In this document: one piece after another, positions 51,807 to 60,980 of the stretch
Layout: every line of letters starts with the position of its first letter
Position numbering within the stretch: position 1 is the stretch's first letter
NCBI RefSeq assembly: GCF_000308515.1
Contig: NZ_BAFV01000020.1
Location: 1 to 64,000 of the forward strand
DNA length: 64,000 nt
Source of the DNA: Nocardia carnea NBRC 14403
Lineage (GTDB): Bacteria > Actinomycetota > Actinomycetes > Mycobacteriales > Mycobacteriaceae
Direction: 5' to 3'
Translations under genes and position numbers: made by a program
Notes under the pieces: generated by a model
Told to the model about the DNA's origin: nothing
Databases searched by the model: none
The model's input: the letters and a program-made list of their open reading frames with translations, nothing else

Positions 51807-53164
51807 TGCGACCGGGCAGGGCCCTGGCAGCAGCGCTGGCCGTACTCGTCCTGAGTGTCAGTGCCGGTCCCGCAGCCGCGATGGTGCCGCCCCAGGCCGT
51901 GGTGGGGGCACCGCCACCGGACGGTCCGCCGGGACCGGAGTTGCCGACCAAACAGGAGAGCGGTTGTCTGGCCACGGGGGTTCTGGACGATACCGACATA
52001 TCCCGGACACCACCGCCCGAGTTGGCTTTGAACCTGGCCGACGCACGCACATTGAGCCGGGGCGCCGGTGTGACGGTGGCGGTGGTCGACACCGGAGTAA
52101 CGCCGCATCCGCGTCTACCGACGCTGGCGCCGGGTGGTGACTATGTGGCCGCGGGCGGGGACGGACTGCAGGATTGTGACGCCCACGGCACGCTGATCGC
52201 CGGGATCATTGCGGGCGCTGCGGATCCGGTGGACGGGTTCACCGGTGTCGCACCGGAGGCCCGGATTCTCTCCATACGTTATCGGTCCAGCGCATTCCGC
52301 GCGGAACGCTATGCGGGCGACGATCGTGACCGGCAGGCCCGGGAACTGCGTACGCTGTCGCGCGCCATCATTCATGCGGCCAATCTCGGTGCGGGAATTA
52401 TTGCGGTACCGCTACCGGTATGTGTGAAAACAGATTCCGGTGTCGACCTGGGGGTGCTTGCGGAAGCCGTCGGTTACGCCGTGCATTCACGTGGATCGCT
52501 GATCGTGGCCGGCGCGGGTAACACCAACGGTCAGGGGTGCAATGATCAGAACCCCGGCTACGATCCGGCGCGGCCGGGTGATCCACGGAACTGGCGTGAT
52601 GTTCGCACCGCATCGGTTCCGGGCGTGTTCAGCGAGTCGGTGCTGTCGGTGGGGATGACCACCGCGCACGGCGGAATCGTCGGCGAATCGTTATTGGGTC
52701 CGTGGGTGACGATGGCCGCGCCCGGTACGAGCATCGAGTCCCTGGGGCCCGGGAGCCCGGGGCTGATCAACGGTGTCGGCACTCCCGGCAAACTCGGGCC
52801 GGTCGGCGGGACATCCTTCGCCGCTGCGTACACGGCCGGTGTGGCGGCACTGATCAGGTCCCGGTACCCGAACGAAACACCTGCCGAGATCACGGCCCGG
52901 CTCGCCGCCTCGGCGCATGCCCCGGCGCGTGGCATCGACAATACGGTGGGCGCGGGGCTCATCGATCCGGTCGCTGCGCTGAGCTATCGTATGCCCCCCG
53001 AGCCTCCGGAAGGCCTGTTCGTTGCCGCGGGATTCGAACTGCCCCCCGCACCACGGCCGCCGGATGCCAAACCCGGTATCACCGCCGCGATCGTGATCGT
53101 CGTGGCTGTCCTGGTCGGCGCAGCCGCTACCTACGGCGTGAGCGCGCGGCGGAGGCAACGGTGA
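51806..53164 (+). CDS. mycP: Mycosin serine protease MycP
   Basis: A 452-residue subtilisin-like (S8) protease of the ESX complex. A signal peptide lies at about 1-28, and the catalytic triad is complete: Asp95 (VVDTGVTPHPRL), His127 (DAHGTLIAGI) and Ser337 (GGTSFAAAYTAG). A C-terminal membrane anchor is at about 425-445. Mycosins cap and stabilise the ESX complex and cleave substrates such as EspB, for which a relative is encoded at 24.9 kb. It overlaps the neighbours by one and four bases. Confidence 0.96.
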   Translation: MRPGRALAAALAVLVLSVSAGPAAAMVPPQAVVGAPPPDGPPGPELPTKQESGCLATGVLDDTDISRTPPPELALNLADARTLSRGAGVTVAVVDTGVTPHPRLPTLAPGGDYVAAGGDGLQDCDAHGTLIAGIIAGAADPVDGFTGVAPEARILSIRYRSSAFRAERYAGDDRDRQARELRTLSRAIIHAANLGAGIIAVPLPVCVKTDSGVDLGVLAEAVGYAVHSRGSLIVAGAGNTNGQGCNDQNPGYDPARPGDPRNWRDVRTASVPGVFSESVLSVGMTTAHGGIVGESLLGPWVTMAAPGTSIESLGPGSPGLINGVGTPGKLGPVGGTSFAAAYTAGVAALIRSRYPNETPAEITARLAASAHAPARGIDNTVGAGLIDPVAALSYRMPPEPPEGLFVAAGFELPPAPRPPDAKPGITAAIVIVVAVLVGAAATYGVSARRRQR

Positions 53165-54888
53165 CGGTGACGGCGGAGCCGCCGGTGTATGCACCGGACC
53201 GCCGGGTCGCCGGCGTGGAACGCGGCCCGTTCGCAGTGATGGCGATCGGAGGCAGTGTGGTGGTGGCCGGACTATCGGCGTACCTGCCGTTGTGGGGCGC
53301 GTTCTCGATCGTCGCCGGACTACTGCTGACCGCAGTGGTCCGGATCAACGGCCGTACCCCGATCCGCTGGCTGCTCGACTGGCTCGAGTTCCGGTCCGGC
53401 CGGGATCGCCGGGCGGCCCGGCTCGGCGAGCCGCTACCGGTACGCGATATCGAGGTGCCGGCCGGGGTGTGTGGTATCGCCGAGGACGGCAACGTGCTGA
53501 TCGCCATGATCCAGCTCGCCCCGAATCTCGATCTGCCGACGGTGATCGCCGAACAGACGATCTATACCGAGGACACGGTATCGGTCGAGAGTCTGCTGCC
53601 GATGCTCGACCACTACGGGATCGATATCGATATCGATATCGTCACCACCGGGCAGCGGGTGCGGTCGGCAGGTAGTTACAGCATGCTCTACGACCAGTTG
53701 ATCGGTTCGCAACCGGTCGTCGGTAACCGGTTGACCTGGCTGGTTCTCCGGCTGGATCAGGAGCGAAATCTGAAGATGCTGGCGCGGCGGGGGCCGTGCG
53801 CTGTGGTCGCACCGAAAACTCTCGCCACGGCAGCGCATCGGATTGCGGGGCGGTTACGTGAGCGGGGTATGGCAGCCCATCCGTTGCCGGCGACGGCTGT
53901 TGCCGATGCCACCCGCCTACTCCATGTCGGTGTCGAACTGTCCGAACTGACCGAGCAGTGGGACTGCCTGAAGGCCTCGGTGCCGGGCCGTTTCGTCACC
54001 AGTTACGGGATCGATTGGTCGGAGCTCGACGTTTCGGGTCTCGACGATTGCTGGACGTGGAACACCGGGCGCACCACGCTGGTGGTGAGCCTGAGCGGTG
54101 TGGACGGGCCCCGCGCGGCAGTCCGCTATATCGGCCCGGCGATGACCGACGAGCTGCCGGATTATCTGTGCCGGCTGCCGGGCAGGCAGGCACTTGCGTT
54201 GCGCGCCACGCTGCCCACGGGTGTCTCGCTGCGTGCCCTGACCCGCGATGAGAACGCTGTGGAAGAAGCGCCACCCGAACTTCTGACGGGCCTGTCGGTA
54301 GCGATCGGTCCCAACGGACAGATTCTGGGCGCGATCAGCGGGCAGCCGCGTCACCGGCTGGCGCTTCCCCTGTTCGACCCTGCCCGGTACAACCCGCGGC
54401 GCCGGACAGTGGATGTGCAAGCGATGCTTCCGGTGGCCCAGCAGCTGGTGCTGCGCGCGACCGTGGTGGGCGCGGATATCGAGATCCATACGAACCGGCC
54501 GCAGCGCTGGCAGCATCTGGTCAGCGCGGTGGGTGATACGAGGTCGTTGCGCCTGGCCGATGCCGACGGCGGCGATTCCGAGATGGATACCACCATCGCG
54601 GTGTTCGACCAGGTGCCGCCGCTCGTCTCCGCGGCACCGACCACGGTATCCATCAGTGATCCCGGCAGCCCGCGGCGCGGTGCGGTGGATCTGGCCATCG
54701 AGCAGGTGGGGGAGGCGCAGCTGGATGTGCGGATCCCGATGCGTACGGTGCGGGTGAATCTGGTGGAGCCGCGCGGCGAAACCCGCTATCTCGAGAACAA
54801 CGACCGGCCGCCGACGGGTGCGGTGGCGGTACAGAGCTCCGAACGGACCGTCCCGGTAACCCGGCCCCGTGGATATACCGCCCGGTGA
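53161..54888 (+). CDS. eccE: ESX membrane protein EccE
   Basis: A 575-residue EccE, the peripheral membrane subunit of ESX complexes. Two adjacent membrane segments (about 20-60) precede a cytosolic domain with the family features LDWLEFRSGRDRRA and the long alpha/beta region. The order mycP-eccE is that of ESX-2 and the end of ESX-1. The GTG start overlaps the mycP stop; its own stop overlaps the possible start of the EspR-like gene. Confidence 0.9.
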   Translation: MTVTAEPPVYAPDRRVAGVERGPFAVMAIGGSVVVAGLSAYLPLWGAFSIVAGLLLTAVVRINGRTPIRWLLDWLEFRSGRDRRAARLGEPLPVRDIEVPAGVCGIAEDGNVLIAMIQLAPNLDLPTVIAEQTIYTEDTVSVESLLPMLDHYGIDIDIDIVTTGQRVRSAGSYSMLYDQLIGSQPVVGNRLTWLVLRLDQERNLKMLARRGPCAVVAPKTLATAAHRIAGRLRERGMAAHPLPATAVADATRLLHVGVELSELTEQWDCLKASVPGRFVTSYGIDWSELDVSGLDDCWTWNTGRTTLVVSLSGVDGPRAAVRYIGPAMTDELPDYLCRLPGRQALALRATLPTGVSLRALTRDENAVEEAPPELLTGLSVAIGPNGQILGAISGQPRHRLALPLFDPARYNPRRRTVDVQAMLPVAQQLVLRATVVGADIEIHTNRPQRWQHLVSAVGDTRSLRLADADGGDSEMDTTIAVFDQVPPLVSAAPTTVSISDPGSPRRGAVDLAIEQVGEAQLDVRIPMRTVRVNLVEPRGETRYLENNDRPPTGAVAVQSSERTVPVTRPRGYTAR

Positions 54889-55259
54889 CAAGGGCAGAAC
54901 AGGTAATCTCGATGACCGTGGTAGCGGAAACCGAATCGGACAGCGGTAGATTCGACAACTCGGAGGGAACGCAGGAGCACACTCCACGACAAGCCGCGGC
55001 GGCGATCTTCTCCAGCAGACTCTCGGAGCTGATCGCCGAATCGGTGGTTTCCACCGAGGACGGGTCGACCCGCGGGCTGACCTTGTATTCGCTCGCGCAG
55101 CATCTGGAGCTGGCCTATCCCGATGTGCCGGTTTCGCAGTCCGGACTGTACCGGCTCATCCATGGTGATGCCATTCCGCGGCTCGATCTGATCATTGCCT
55201 TGGCGCGGGTGTTCGATGTGCCGCCGGAGTATTTTGTCACCGCCGAGAAATCACGCTGA
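54885..55259 (+). CDS. EspR-like helix-turn-helix regulator
   Basis: A 124-residue protein. After a disordered start (1-40), the segment IFSSRLSELIAESV, TLYSLAQHLELAYPDVPVSQSGLYRLIHGDAIPRLDLIIALARVFDVPPEYF follows the XRE-type HTH of EspR (Rv3849: FAARLNRLFDTV, YLSQLRSGNRTNPS, MAALANFFRIKAAYF). EspR is a nucleoid-associated regulator of ESX-1 genes. The C-terminal dimerisation domain of EspR is missing, so this form is shorter. GTG 54885 overlaps the eccE stop; ATG 54912 is an alternative. It is the only DNA-binding protein inside the ESX block and a candidate to read operator A; direct evidence is lacking. Confidence 0.72.
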   Translation: MTRAEQVISMTVVAETESDSGRFDNSEGTQEHTPRQAAAAIFSSRLSELIAESVVSTEDGSTRGLTLYSLAQHLELAYPDVPVSQSGLYRLIHGDAIPRLDLIIALARVFDVPPEYFVTAEKSR

Positions 55260-55283
55260 CGGGACTGCCGCGCCCGCAGATCA

Positions 55284-55299
55284 TTCCCATCTTTGGGAA
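55284..55299. promoter_or_regulatory. Palindromic operator A9
   Basis: TTCCCATCTTTGGGAA matches exactly, and the symmetry extends to CATTCCCA/TGGGAATG. It lies 44 bases before the discoidin-like gene and 25 bases after the EspR-like gene. Confidence 0.7.
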
Positions 55300-55342
55300 T
55301 GCGACAGGGGGTGCTGATCGGTGAACCGATACGATTCCGGCT

Positions 55343-56446
55343 ATGCCCGATGCGGATTCCGGAGATGTATTTCTCCGCAATCGAGGTGCGATTCTGGATG
55401 CCCTGCTGGCGGATCCGGCTTTCGGGCTCACCGATCGGCCGACTGTTGACGTTGAGGAACCGCCGGCGGTCGCTGCCCCTTCCGTTCGAGCGGGTTTCGA
55501 CGAGGCGCTGCTCGGTCCGGCCCCGGATTCGGGACCGGTAACCTACAGTCGCTCGGCGAGCCGATCGGAACCGGAACCCCCCGCTGCCGAACCGGATTCC
55601 GGACCGGTGCCACGGCAGTCGACGGCCGGCCCGTCGGCCAGTGAGCGGATCAATGCCCTGCTCAGCGGACAGCCTATGGATATGGGCACAACCTCGTCGC
55701 TGGCCACCGAGAATGCCGAACGAGCCGCGTCCCGGCTGAACACCCCCGTGGCGACAGAGGCCCAGCCGGAACAGCCTGCCGAAAACGAGCAGGCAGGGGG
55801 CTCTCGGCAGACACCGCAGGAGATGGCCCGGGAGGTTGCCGAGCAGCTCCGGAAGCCACGGGTCGCGCTGGCCGTGGCCGCGGTGGTCGCCTTGCTCATC
55901 GTGGTCTTGCTGGTGGTGACCGGTGGTGAGGAAAAGTCCGGAAGTGCACCGCTGGCCGTCACCGCGGCGCCCACTCAGGCGCCGCCCGCCACAGAGCCGT
56001 CCGGTAGTGGGACCATCATGCCCGAGGCCGCGGAATCGAGTTGTCCGCAGGGCGGTACCGAAGGTATGGACGCCTTCTCCGGTGAACCGGACAAAGCATG
56101 GTCCTGTCCGCGTGCGTACAAGCTCGACGGTCAGGTCCTGCGGATCGATCTGGGGCAGGAGTACGAGATCGACTCGATCGGTATCGTCCCGGGGTGGGAC
56201 CACGTCGGTACCGATGGTGCCGACCAGTGGACGAAGTTCCGGACGGTGAGCCGTGTTTCCTACCAGTTCGAGGACGAGGACCGGACCACCTACACCCAGG
56301 AGACACTGGATCAGCGCTCGCTGGTGGTCACCCGTATCGAGCCGCCGCTCAAAACTTCGGAAATCGTGCTGACGGTATTGCGGAGCGCCGGCTCGCGGTC
56401 TGTCAATACCGTCGCGATCTCCTCGATCATCATCACGGGGCAATGA
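55343..56446 (+). CDS. Single-pass membrane protein with discoidin-like domain
   Basis: A 367-residue protein. The cytosolic part (1-175) is Pro/Glu/Ser-rich with short helices. One membrane segment (about 178-198) leads to an extracytoplasmic domain (about 225-367) of the discoidin/F5-8C galactose-binding type (AYKLDGQVLRIDLGQEYEIDSIGIVPGW, then SEIVLTVLRSAGSRSVNTVAISSIIITG). Similar domains end the mycobacterial MviN-like protein Rv3910. It could bind wall or arabinogalactan sugars. Operator A9 places it in the same regulon as the ESX genes. Confidence 0.65.
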   Translation: MPDADSGDVFLRNRGAILDALLADPAFGLTDRPTVDVEEPPAVAAPSVRAGFDEALLGPAPDSGPVTYSRSASRSEPEPPAAEPDSGPVPRQSTAGPSASERINALLSGQPMDMGTTSSLATENAERAASRLNTPVATEAQPEQPAENEQAGGSRQTPQEMAREVAEQLRKPRVALAVAAVVALLIVVLLVVTGGEEKSGSAPLAVTAAPTQAPPATEPSGSGTIMPEAAESSCPQGGTEGMDAFSGEPDKAWSCPRAYKLDGQVLRIDLGQEYEIDSIGIVPGWDHVGTDGADQWTKFRTVSRVSYQFEDEDRTTYTQETLDQRSLVVTRIEPPLKTSEIVLTVLRSAGSRSVNTVAISSIIITGQ

Positions 56447-56473
56447 GCCGGTCATGAGATGCGGAGTCCGGCG

Positions 56474-57355
56474 ATGACACAGGTGCGCTGTCAGTACTGC
56501 GGGCATACCGCAGGGCCGGCCGTTTCGGCCTGCGCCAATTGCGGTGCTCCGCTACCGGACGCGCGCACACCGGACTCGCCGAGGGGCGCCGGTCCGGGGG
56601 TGGTGCACCGAGGACTGGGTGCTCATCTCGCCGAGATGAGCGGTAGGGCCGGTGGATCCATATCGTGGCCGGGCGCGGGGCATCACCCGGGTGCGGAGGC
56701 GTCGCATCATCACCACGGTTCGCCGCCCGAGGGCGGCCCGGAACGGCCACCGGGTGCAGCGGTCCCACACCGCCGGCACGGTGTCCTGAGATTCCTTCGT
56801 TCACGGATCGCTGGTGAGGCGGAAGCTGTCGTCGCTGCACACCATCCGAGATGGCAGTGGCGGGCGGCGGCCGGTGTCGCGGTGGCGGTTCTGCTGGTAC
56901 TGGCTTTTCTGATGGTGAAATCCTGTGCGCTCAGCGCCCCGCCGCTCACCGCGCCGCCTGGTCTGGGCGGTGTATCCGCGCCGGGCGACCCGTCGGCCGT
57001 GCTGCCGGGCCCGCTCCGGGAGGCCACCTGTCGGCCGCACGACGAGACCGACGGAGTGCAGAGTTGTGTGCTCGCTGCCGGAAGTCCGTTGCTGGCCGGG
57101 GGGATAACCGGCGGACGGGCTCTGTCGTTCCAGGTGTACAGCGCCCAGCCGGTCGTACTGGCGCAGGCTATCGCGCAATGGCGCACCGCCAGTAGCGAAG
57201 TAGTCGTCGACGGGGAGATTTTTGCGGCGATCAGCGCGTCCTCGGCGGTCTGGTTCGCCGATACGAGCACCGGACTCCGTCTGGATACCGGGGCGTTCAC
57301 CGGGAGCGCCGCGGCACGGACCTTCCTCGCGCAGTCGGGTCTGCTCCAGTCCTGA
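56474..57355 (+). CDS. Zinc-ribbon membrane protein of unknown function
   Basis: A 293-residue protein. The N-terminal zinc ribbon is CQYC...CANC within the first 25 residues. A His/Pro/Gly-rich linker, one membrane segment (about 135-155) and an extracytoplasmic domain of about 130 residues with a likely disulfide pair (CRPHDETDGVQSC) follow. No enzymatic motif is seen. ATG 56474 is preferred over 56459 because GGAG lies seven bases ahead. It follows the discoidin-like gene closely and is probably co-transcribed. No operator precedes it. Confidence 0.6.
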   Translation: MTQVRCQYCGHTAGPAVSACANCGAPLPDARTPDSPRGAGPGVVHRGLGAHLAEMSGRAGGSISWPGAGHHPGAEASHHHHGSPPEGGPERPPGAAVPHRRHGVLRFLRSRIAGEAEAVVAAHHPRWQWRAAAGVAVAVLLVLAFLMVKSCALSAPPLTAPPGLGGVSAPGDPSAVLPGPLREATCRPHDETDGVQSCVLAAGSPLLAGGITGGRALSFQVYSAQPVVLAQAIAQWRTASSEVVVDGEIFAAISASSAVWFADTSTGLRLDTGAFTGSAAARTFLAQSGLLQS

Positions 57356-57453
57356 CTATTACTGTCCGGCAGGCCGGTTGCGGTCTGTTCGCCGGAACGG
57401 ACGCGGCTGTGGCCCTCTTGCCCCGGACCGGAACGTGCGGTGGTTTGCACATC

Positions 57454-57482
57454 CGTAACATACCGCTATACAACGGCACAAT
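57454..57482 (+). promoter_or_regulatory. Promoter with operator B in the spacer (glutamate dehydrogenase)
   Basis: ATACCGCTATACAACGGCAC (57460-57479) contains CCGCT-N4-AACGG. CACAAT (57477-57482) sits where TACATT sits in the ansP and PAS-gene promoters and would be the -10. The -35 position reads CGTAAC, a poor hexamer, so activation may be required. It is about 60 bases before the GTG start. Confidence 0.6.
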
Positions 57483-57539
57483 AAACGCGTAGGGTAGCTG
57501 TATCAGGATCGAAACCGAAGCGGAAAGGCGCGGATCACG

Positions 57540-60500
57540 GTGACGACAATGCAGGACACAGTTTCGCCGATGCGATTCCGGATTGATCCGAACGAATTGG
57601 GTACAGCGCGTTTCCGGACCGCGCTGTACCGGACGGCGGATGCTCCGCCGGGGGAGTGGCGGTTCACGCTCTACGCCGCCGGGGAGGGTGTCTCGCTGAG
57701 TCGTGTCCTGCCCGTACTGCACAGCCTCGGCGTGGAGGTTGTGGACGAACGGCCCTACCAGCTCGAATCCACCGGCGAACGATCCGAGTGGATCTACGAT
57801 TTCCGGCTGCGGGTCGTCTCGGCCGTACTACGTACCGAGCTGGATCCCGAACTGGAAGCCGATCTGGACAGTTCCGGTGACACCGCCAGTGAGGGCATCG
57901 CCCGGCGATTCACTGCGGCATTCGAAGCCATGTGGTTCGGGTCCGCGGATGTCGACGCGCTCAACGAACTGATCCTGCGTGCCGGTCTGCACTGGCGCCA
58001 GGTCGTCGTACTGCGGGCCTACGCGAAATACCTGAAACAGGCCGGTTTCTCCTACGGCGCCGCGGGGATCACCCGGGTCTTGCTCGCCAACCCGGAAATG
58101 TCGCGCGGATTCGTTGAACTCTTCGAAGCCTATTTCGACCCCGACGGTAGCGGCGAATCCGCATCCGGAATCGCGATGCGGCTGGAGGCCGAGATCGACG
58201 CCGTCGTCAGCCTGGACACCGACCGGGTGCTGCGAGCGGTCCTCGGGGTGGTCACGGCGACCCTGCGCACGAACTACTTCCGGCGTAACGCCGACGGTGA
58301 GCAGCCCGCGCATCTCTCGCTCAAATTCGATCCGCAATCGATCGCAGTGCTGCCGCAGCCGCGGCCGAAGTACGAGATCTTCGTGTATTCGCCGCGGGTG
58401 GAGGGTGTGCATCTGCGGTTCGGTGCGGTGGCGCGTGGTGGTTTGCGCTGGTCGGATCGGCTGGAGGATTTCCGGACCGAGATTTTGGGTTTGGTGAAGG
58501 CGCAGGCGGTGAAGAATGCGGTGATCGTGCCGGTGGGTGCGAAGGGTGGTTTCGTGGTGAAACAGCCGCCGGCCGCCACCGGAGATGCCGCGGCCGACCG
58601 GCAGGCGCTGTCCACGGAGGGCGTGGCCTGCTACCGCACTTTCATCGCCGGACTCCTCGACCTGACCGACAATGTCGAACACGGCACCGGCACGGTATTG
58701 CCGCCGGATCGGGTGGTGCGCCGCGACGGTGACGATACGTATCTGGTGGTTGCGGCGGATAAGGGTACGGCGGCGTTCTCCGATATCGCGAATGATGTGG
58801 CGGGGCGCTACGGGTTCTGGTTGGGGGATGCGTTTGCGTCGGGTGGTTCGGCCGGCTACGACCACAAGGCGATGGGGATCACCGCGCGGGGTGCGTGGGA
58901 GAGCGTGAAGCGGCATTTCGCGGAGTTGGGGGTGGATACGCAGTCGCAGGATTTCACCGTGGTGGGTGTGGGGGATATGAGTGGGGATGTGTTCGGTAAC
59001 GGGATGTTGTTGTCGGAGCATATTCGGCTGGTCGCGGCGTTCGACCATCGCCATATTTTCTTGGATCCGGATCCGGATGCGGGGTCGTCGTTTGCCGAGC
59101 GGCGGCGGTTGTTCGGGTTGGCGCGGTCGAGTTGGGCTGATTACGATCGGTCGTTGATCAGCGCGGGCGGCGGAATCTACGACCGCACCGCCAAGGCGAT
59201 TCCGGTAACAGCGCAGGTTCGTGCTGCCCTGGGGCTCCCGCAATCCACCACCCGGCTGTCCCCGCCGGAAATGATCCGGGCGATTCTCGAGGCGCCGGTG
59301 GATCTGCTGTGGAACGGCGGTATCGGCACCTATATCAAAGCGAGCACCGAAACCAATGCCGATGTCGGCGACAAGTCCAACGACGCGGTCCGCGTGAATG
59401 CCGACAGGCTGCGGGTCAAGGTGATCGGTGAGGGTGGCAACCTGGGGGCCACGGCGCTGGGGCGGATCGAATTCTGTCGCAACGGTGGGAAGATGAACAC
59501 CGATGCGCTGGACAATTCCGCCGGGGTCGATTGCTCCGACCACGAGGTGAACATCAAGATCCTGCTCGATGCCGTGGTCTCGGCCGGTGAGCTGGATATC
59601 GCCGACCGCAATCCATTGCTCGCGGAGATGACCGACGAGGTCGCCGAACTCGTCCTGCGAGACAATATCTCGCAGAACTTCCGGATCGGGCTTTCCCGGT
59701 CGGTCGCCGACCGGCGCGGTGCCGTCCACCGCCGGTTGCTCACCGAACTGGAAACCCGGCGTGGTGTGGACCGCCTGCTGGAGGCGCTGCCGTCGGACGC
59801 GGAGATGGAACGGCGTATCGCAGCCGGGACCGGTCTCACTTCACCGGAACTGGCCACCGCTATCGCCCATGTCAAGCTTGCGCTGAAAGCCGATCTGCTG
59901 GCCGGGGATCTGCCCGACAGCCCGACCTTCACCGCTGTCCTGCCGCAGTACTTCCCGACCCCGCTGCGCGACCGCTTCGCCGGTGCCATCGCCACACACC
60001 CACTGCGCCGCGAGATCGTGGCGACCGTCGTGGTCAACGAGATGGTCGATTTCGGCAGCGCGACTTTCGCATTCCGGCTGGCCGAGGAGATCGGTGCCAC
60101 GACTGATGATGCCGTGCGGGCATTCACCGCCGCAGTGGATATCTTCCGGCTGCGGGATTTGTGGCATCGGATCCGGACAACCCCCATGCCGACAGCGGTG
60201 CGGGACCGCCTCGAACAGGAAACCAACCGCGTCCTCGAACGAGGCGCGCGCTGGTTGTTGCTGAATCGGCCGCAGCCGATTGCCATCAGTGCCGATATCG
60301 CGCGCTACCGCGACGGTATCCAGGCGTTGGCGAGCCAGGTCCCGGCCTGGCTGCCCACGCCCCTGGCCGAACGAGTCGCGGCGCAGGCCGCCACCGCGGC
60401 GGACGACGGCGCGCCCATCGGCCTGGCCACCGAGGTCTATCACCTCATCCAGCTGTTTCCGCTGCTGGATGTGCTGGATATCGCCGATATCGCCGAACGG

Positions 60501-60872
60501 GACGCGCATGAGGTGGCCGAACTGTATTTCGCGCTCAACGCCCATCTGGAGATCACCCGACTGATCGGTGCGGTGGGCGAGCTCGACTACGACCGGCGCT
60601 GGGCGGGGCTGGCCCGGCTGGCGCTACGTGACGATCTCTACGAATCGCTGCGCCTGCTGACTCTTGATATCGCCTCAGCCACCGCCCCGGAGGACCTGGT
60701 CGCGGAGAAGCTGGACTATTGGGAGCAGACGAACCGGTCGCGCCTGACCCGGGCTCGCGCCACGCTCACCGAGATCTTCGGGGTCGCCCGTCACGATCTG
60801 GCGACGCTATCGGTGGCGGCCCGTCAGGTCCGTAGCCTGGCGGGGACCTCGGAGTCGGCAACCGTCGTCTGA
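57540..60872 (+). CDS. NAD-dependent glutamate dehydrogenase, 115-kDa type
   Basis: An 1110-residue protein of the large NAD-GDH family, which deaminates glutamate to 2-oxoglutarate. The catalytic core (about 240-720) has [20 protein letters not shown] with the family lysine residues, GAKGGFVVK, the NAD region [16 protein letters not shown] and [20 protein letters not shown]. The C-terminal helical domain is present. At 1110 residues it is much shorter than the mycobacterial enzyme Rv2476c (about 1600) and fits the 115-kDa class; the N-terminal ACT-like region is reduced. The GTG start has GGAAAGG upstream. Parts of the core differ in codon use from the rest of the gene (see findings). Confidence 0.88.
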   Translation: MTTMQDTVSPMRFRIDPNELGTARFRTALYRTADAPPGEWRFTLYAAGEGVSLSRVLPVLHSLGVEVVDERPYQLESTGERSEWIYDFRLRVVSAVLRTELDPELEADLDSSGDTASEGIARRFTAAFEAMWFGSADVDALNELILRAGLHWRQVVVLRAYAKYLKQAGFSYGAAGITRVLLANPEMSRGFVELFEAYFDPDGSGESASGIAMRLEAEIDAVVSLDTDRVLRAVLGVVTATLRTNYFRRNADGEQPAHLSLKFDPQSIAVLPQPRPKYEIFVYSPRVEGVHLRFGAVARGGLRWSDRLEDFRTEILGLVKAQAVKNAVIVPVGAKGGFVVKQPPAATGDAAADRQALSTEGVACYRTFIAGLLDLTDNVEHGTGTVLPPDRVVRRDGDDTYLVVAADKGTAAFSDIANDVAGRYGFWLGDAFASGGSAGYDHKAMGITARGAWESVKRHFAELGVDTQSQDFTVVGVGDMSGDVFGNGMLLSEHIRLVAAFDHRHIFLDPDPDAGSSFAERRRLFGLARSSWADYDRSLISAGGGIYDRTAKAIPVTAQVRAALGLPQSTTRLSPPEMIRAILEAPVDLLWNGGIGTYIKASTETNADVGDKSNDAVRVNADRLRVKVIGEGGNLGATALGRIEFCRNGGKMNTDALDNSAGVDCSDHEVNIKILLDAVVSAGELDIADRNPLLAEMTDEVAELVLRDNISQNFRIGLSRSVADRRGAVHRRLLTELETRRGVDRLLEALPSDAEMERRIAAGTGLTSPELATAIAHVKLALKADLLAGDLPDSPTFTAVLPQYFPTPLRDRFAGAIATHPLRREIVATVVVNEMVDFGSATFAFRLAEEIGATTDDAVRAFTAAVDIFRLRDLWHRIRTTPMPTAVRDRLEQETNRVLERGARWLLLNRPQPIAISADIARYRDGIQALASQVPAWLPTPLAERVAAQAATAADDGAPIGLATEVYHLIQLFPLLDVLDIADIAERDAHEVAELYFALNAHLEITRLIGAVGELDYDRRWAGLARLALRDDLYESLRLLTLDIASATAPEDLVAEKLDYWEQTNRSRLTRARATLTEIFGVARHDLATLSVAARQVRSLAGTSESATVV

Positions 60873-60947
60873 GCACACAACCCCTCTTCCCACCCCGGAG
60901 CGTTGCGGTCTGACTGCGCGTTCGGGGGCGGGAAGCGGGGGGTGTGC
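60873..60947. terminator. Bidirectional terminator hairpin
   Basis: A long imperfect inverted repeat pairs GCACACAACCCC-CTTCCC-CCCCG with CGGGG-GGGAAG-GGGG-GTGTGC across the gap between the convergent glutamate dehydrogenase and SPFH genes. It begins one base after the dehydrogenase stop and ends 33 bases before the SPFH stop. It is likely to end transcription in both directions. Confidence 0.6.
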
Positions 60948-60980
60948 GGTTCGCACGCCAACGAGGTGGGCGAACGCGGA

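Noticed and set aside
10537..55299. GGGAA half-sites read as -35 boxes of an ECF sigma factor
   Set aside because: A CGTT-like -10 does not recur at 16-18 bases downstream, whereas the left TTCCC arm does recur, so a palindromic operator explains the sites better.
57828..59729. 633-codon open frame antisense to glutamate dehydrogenase
   Set aside because: Same reason: composition is typical of a shadow frame, with no ribosome-binding site or motif.
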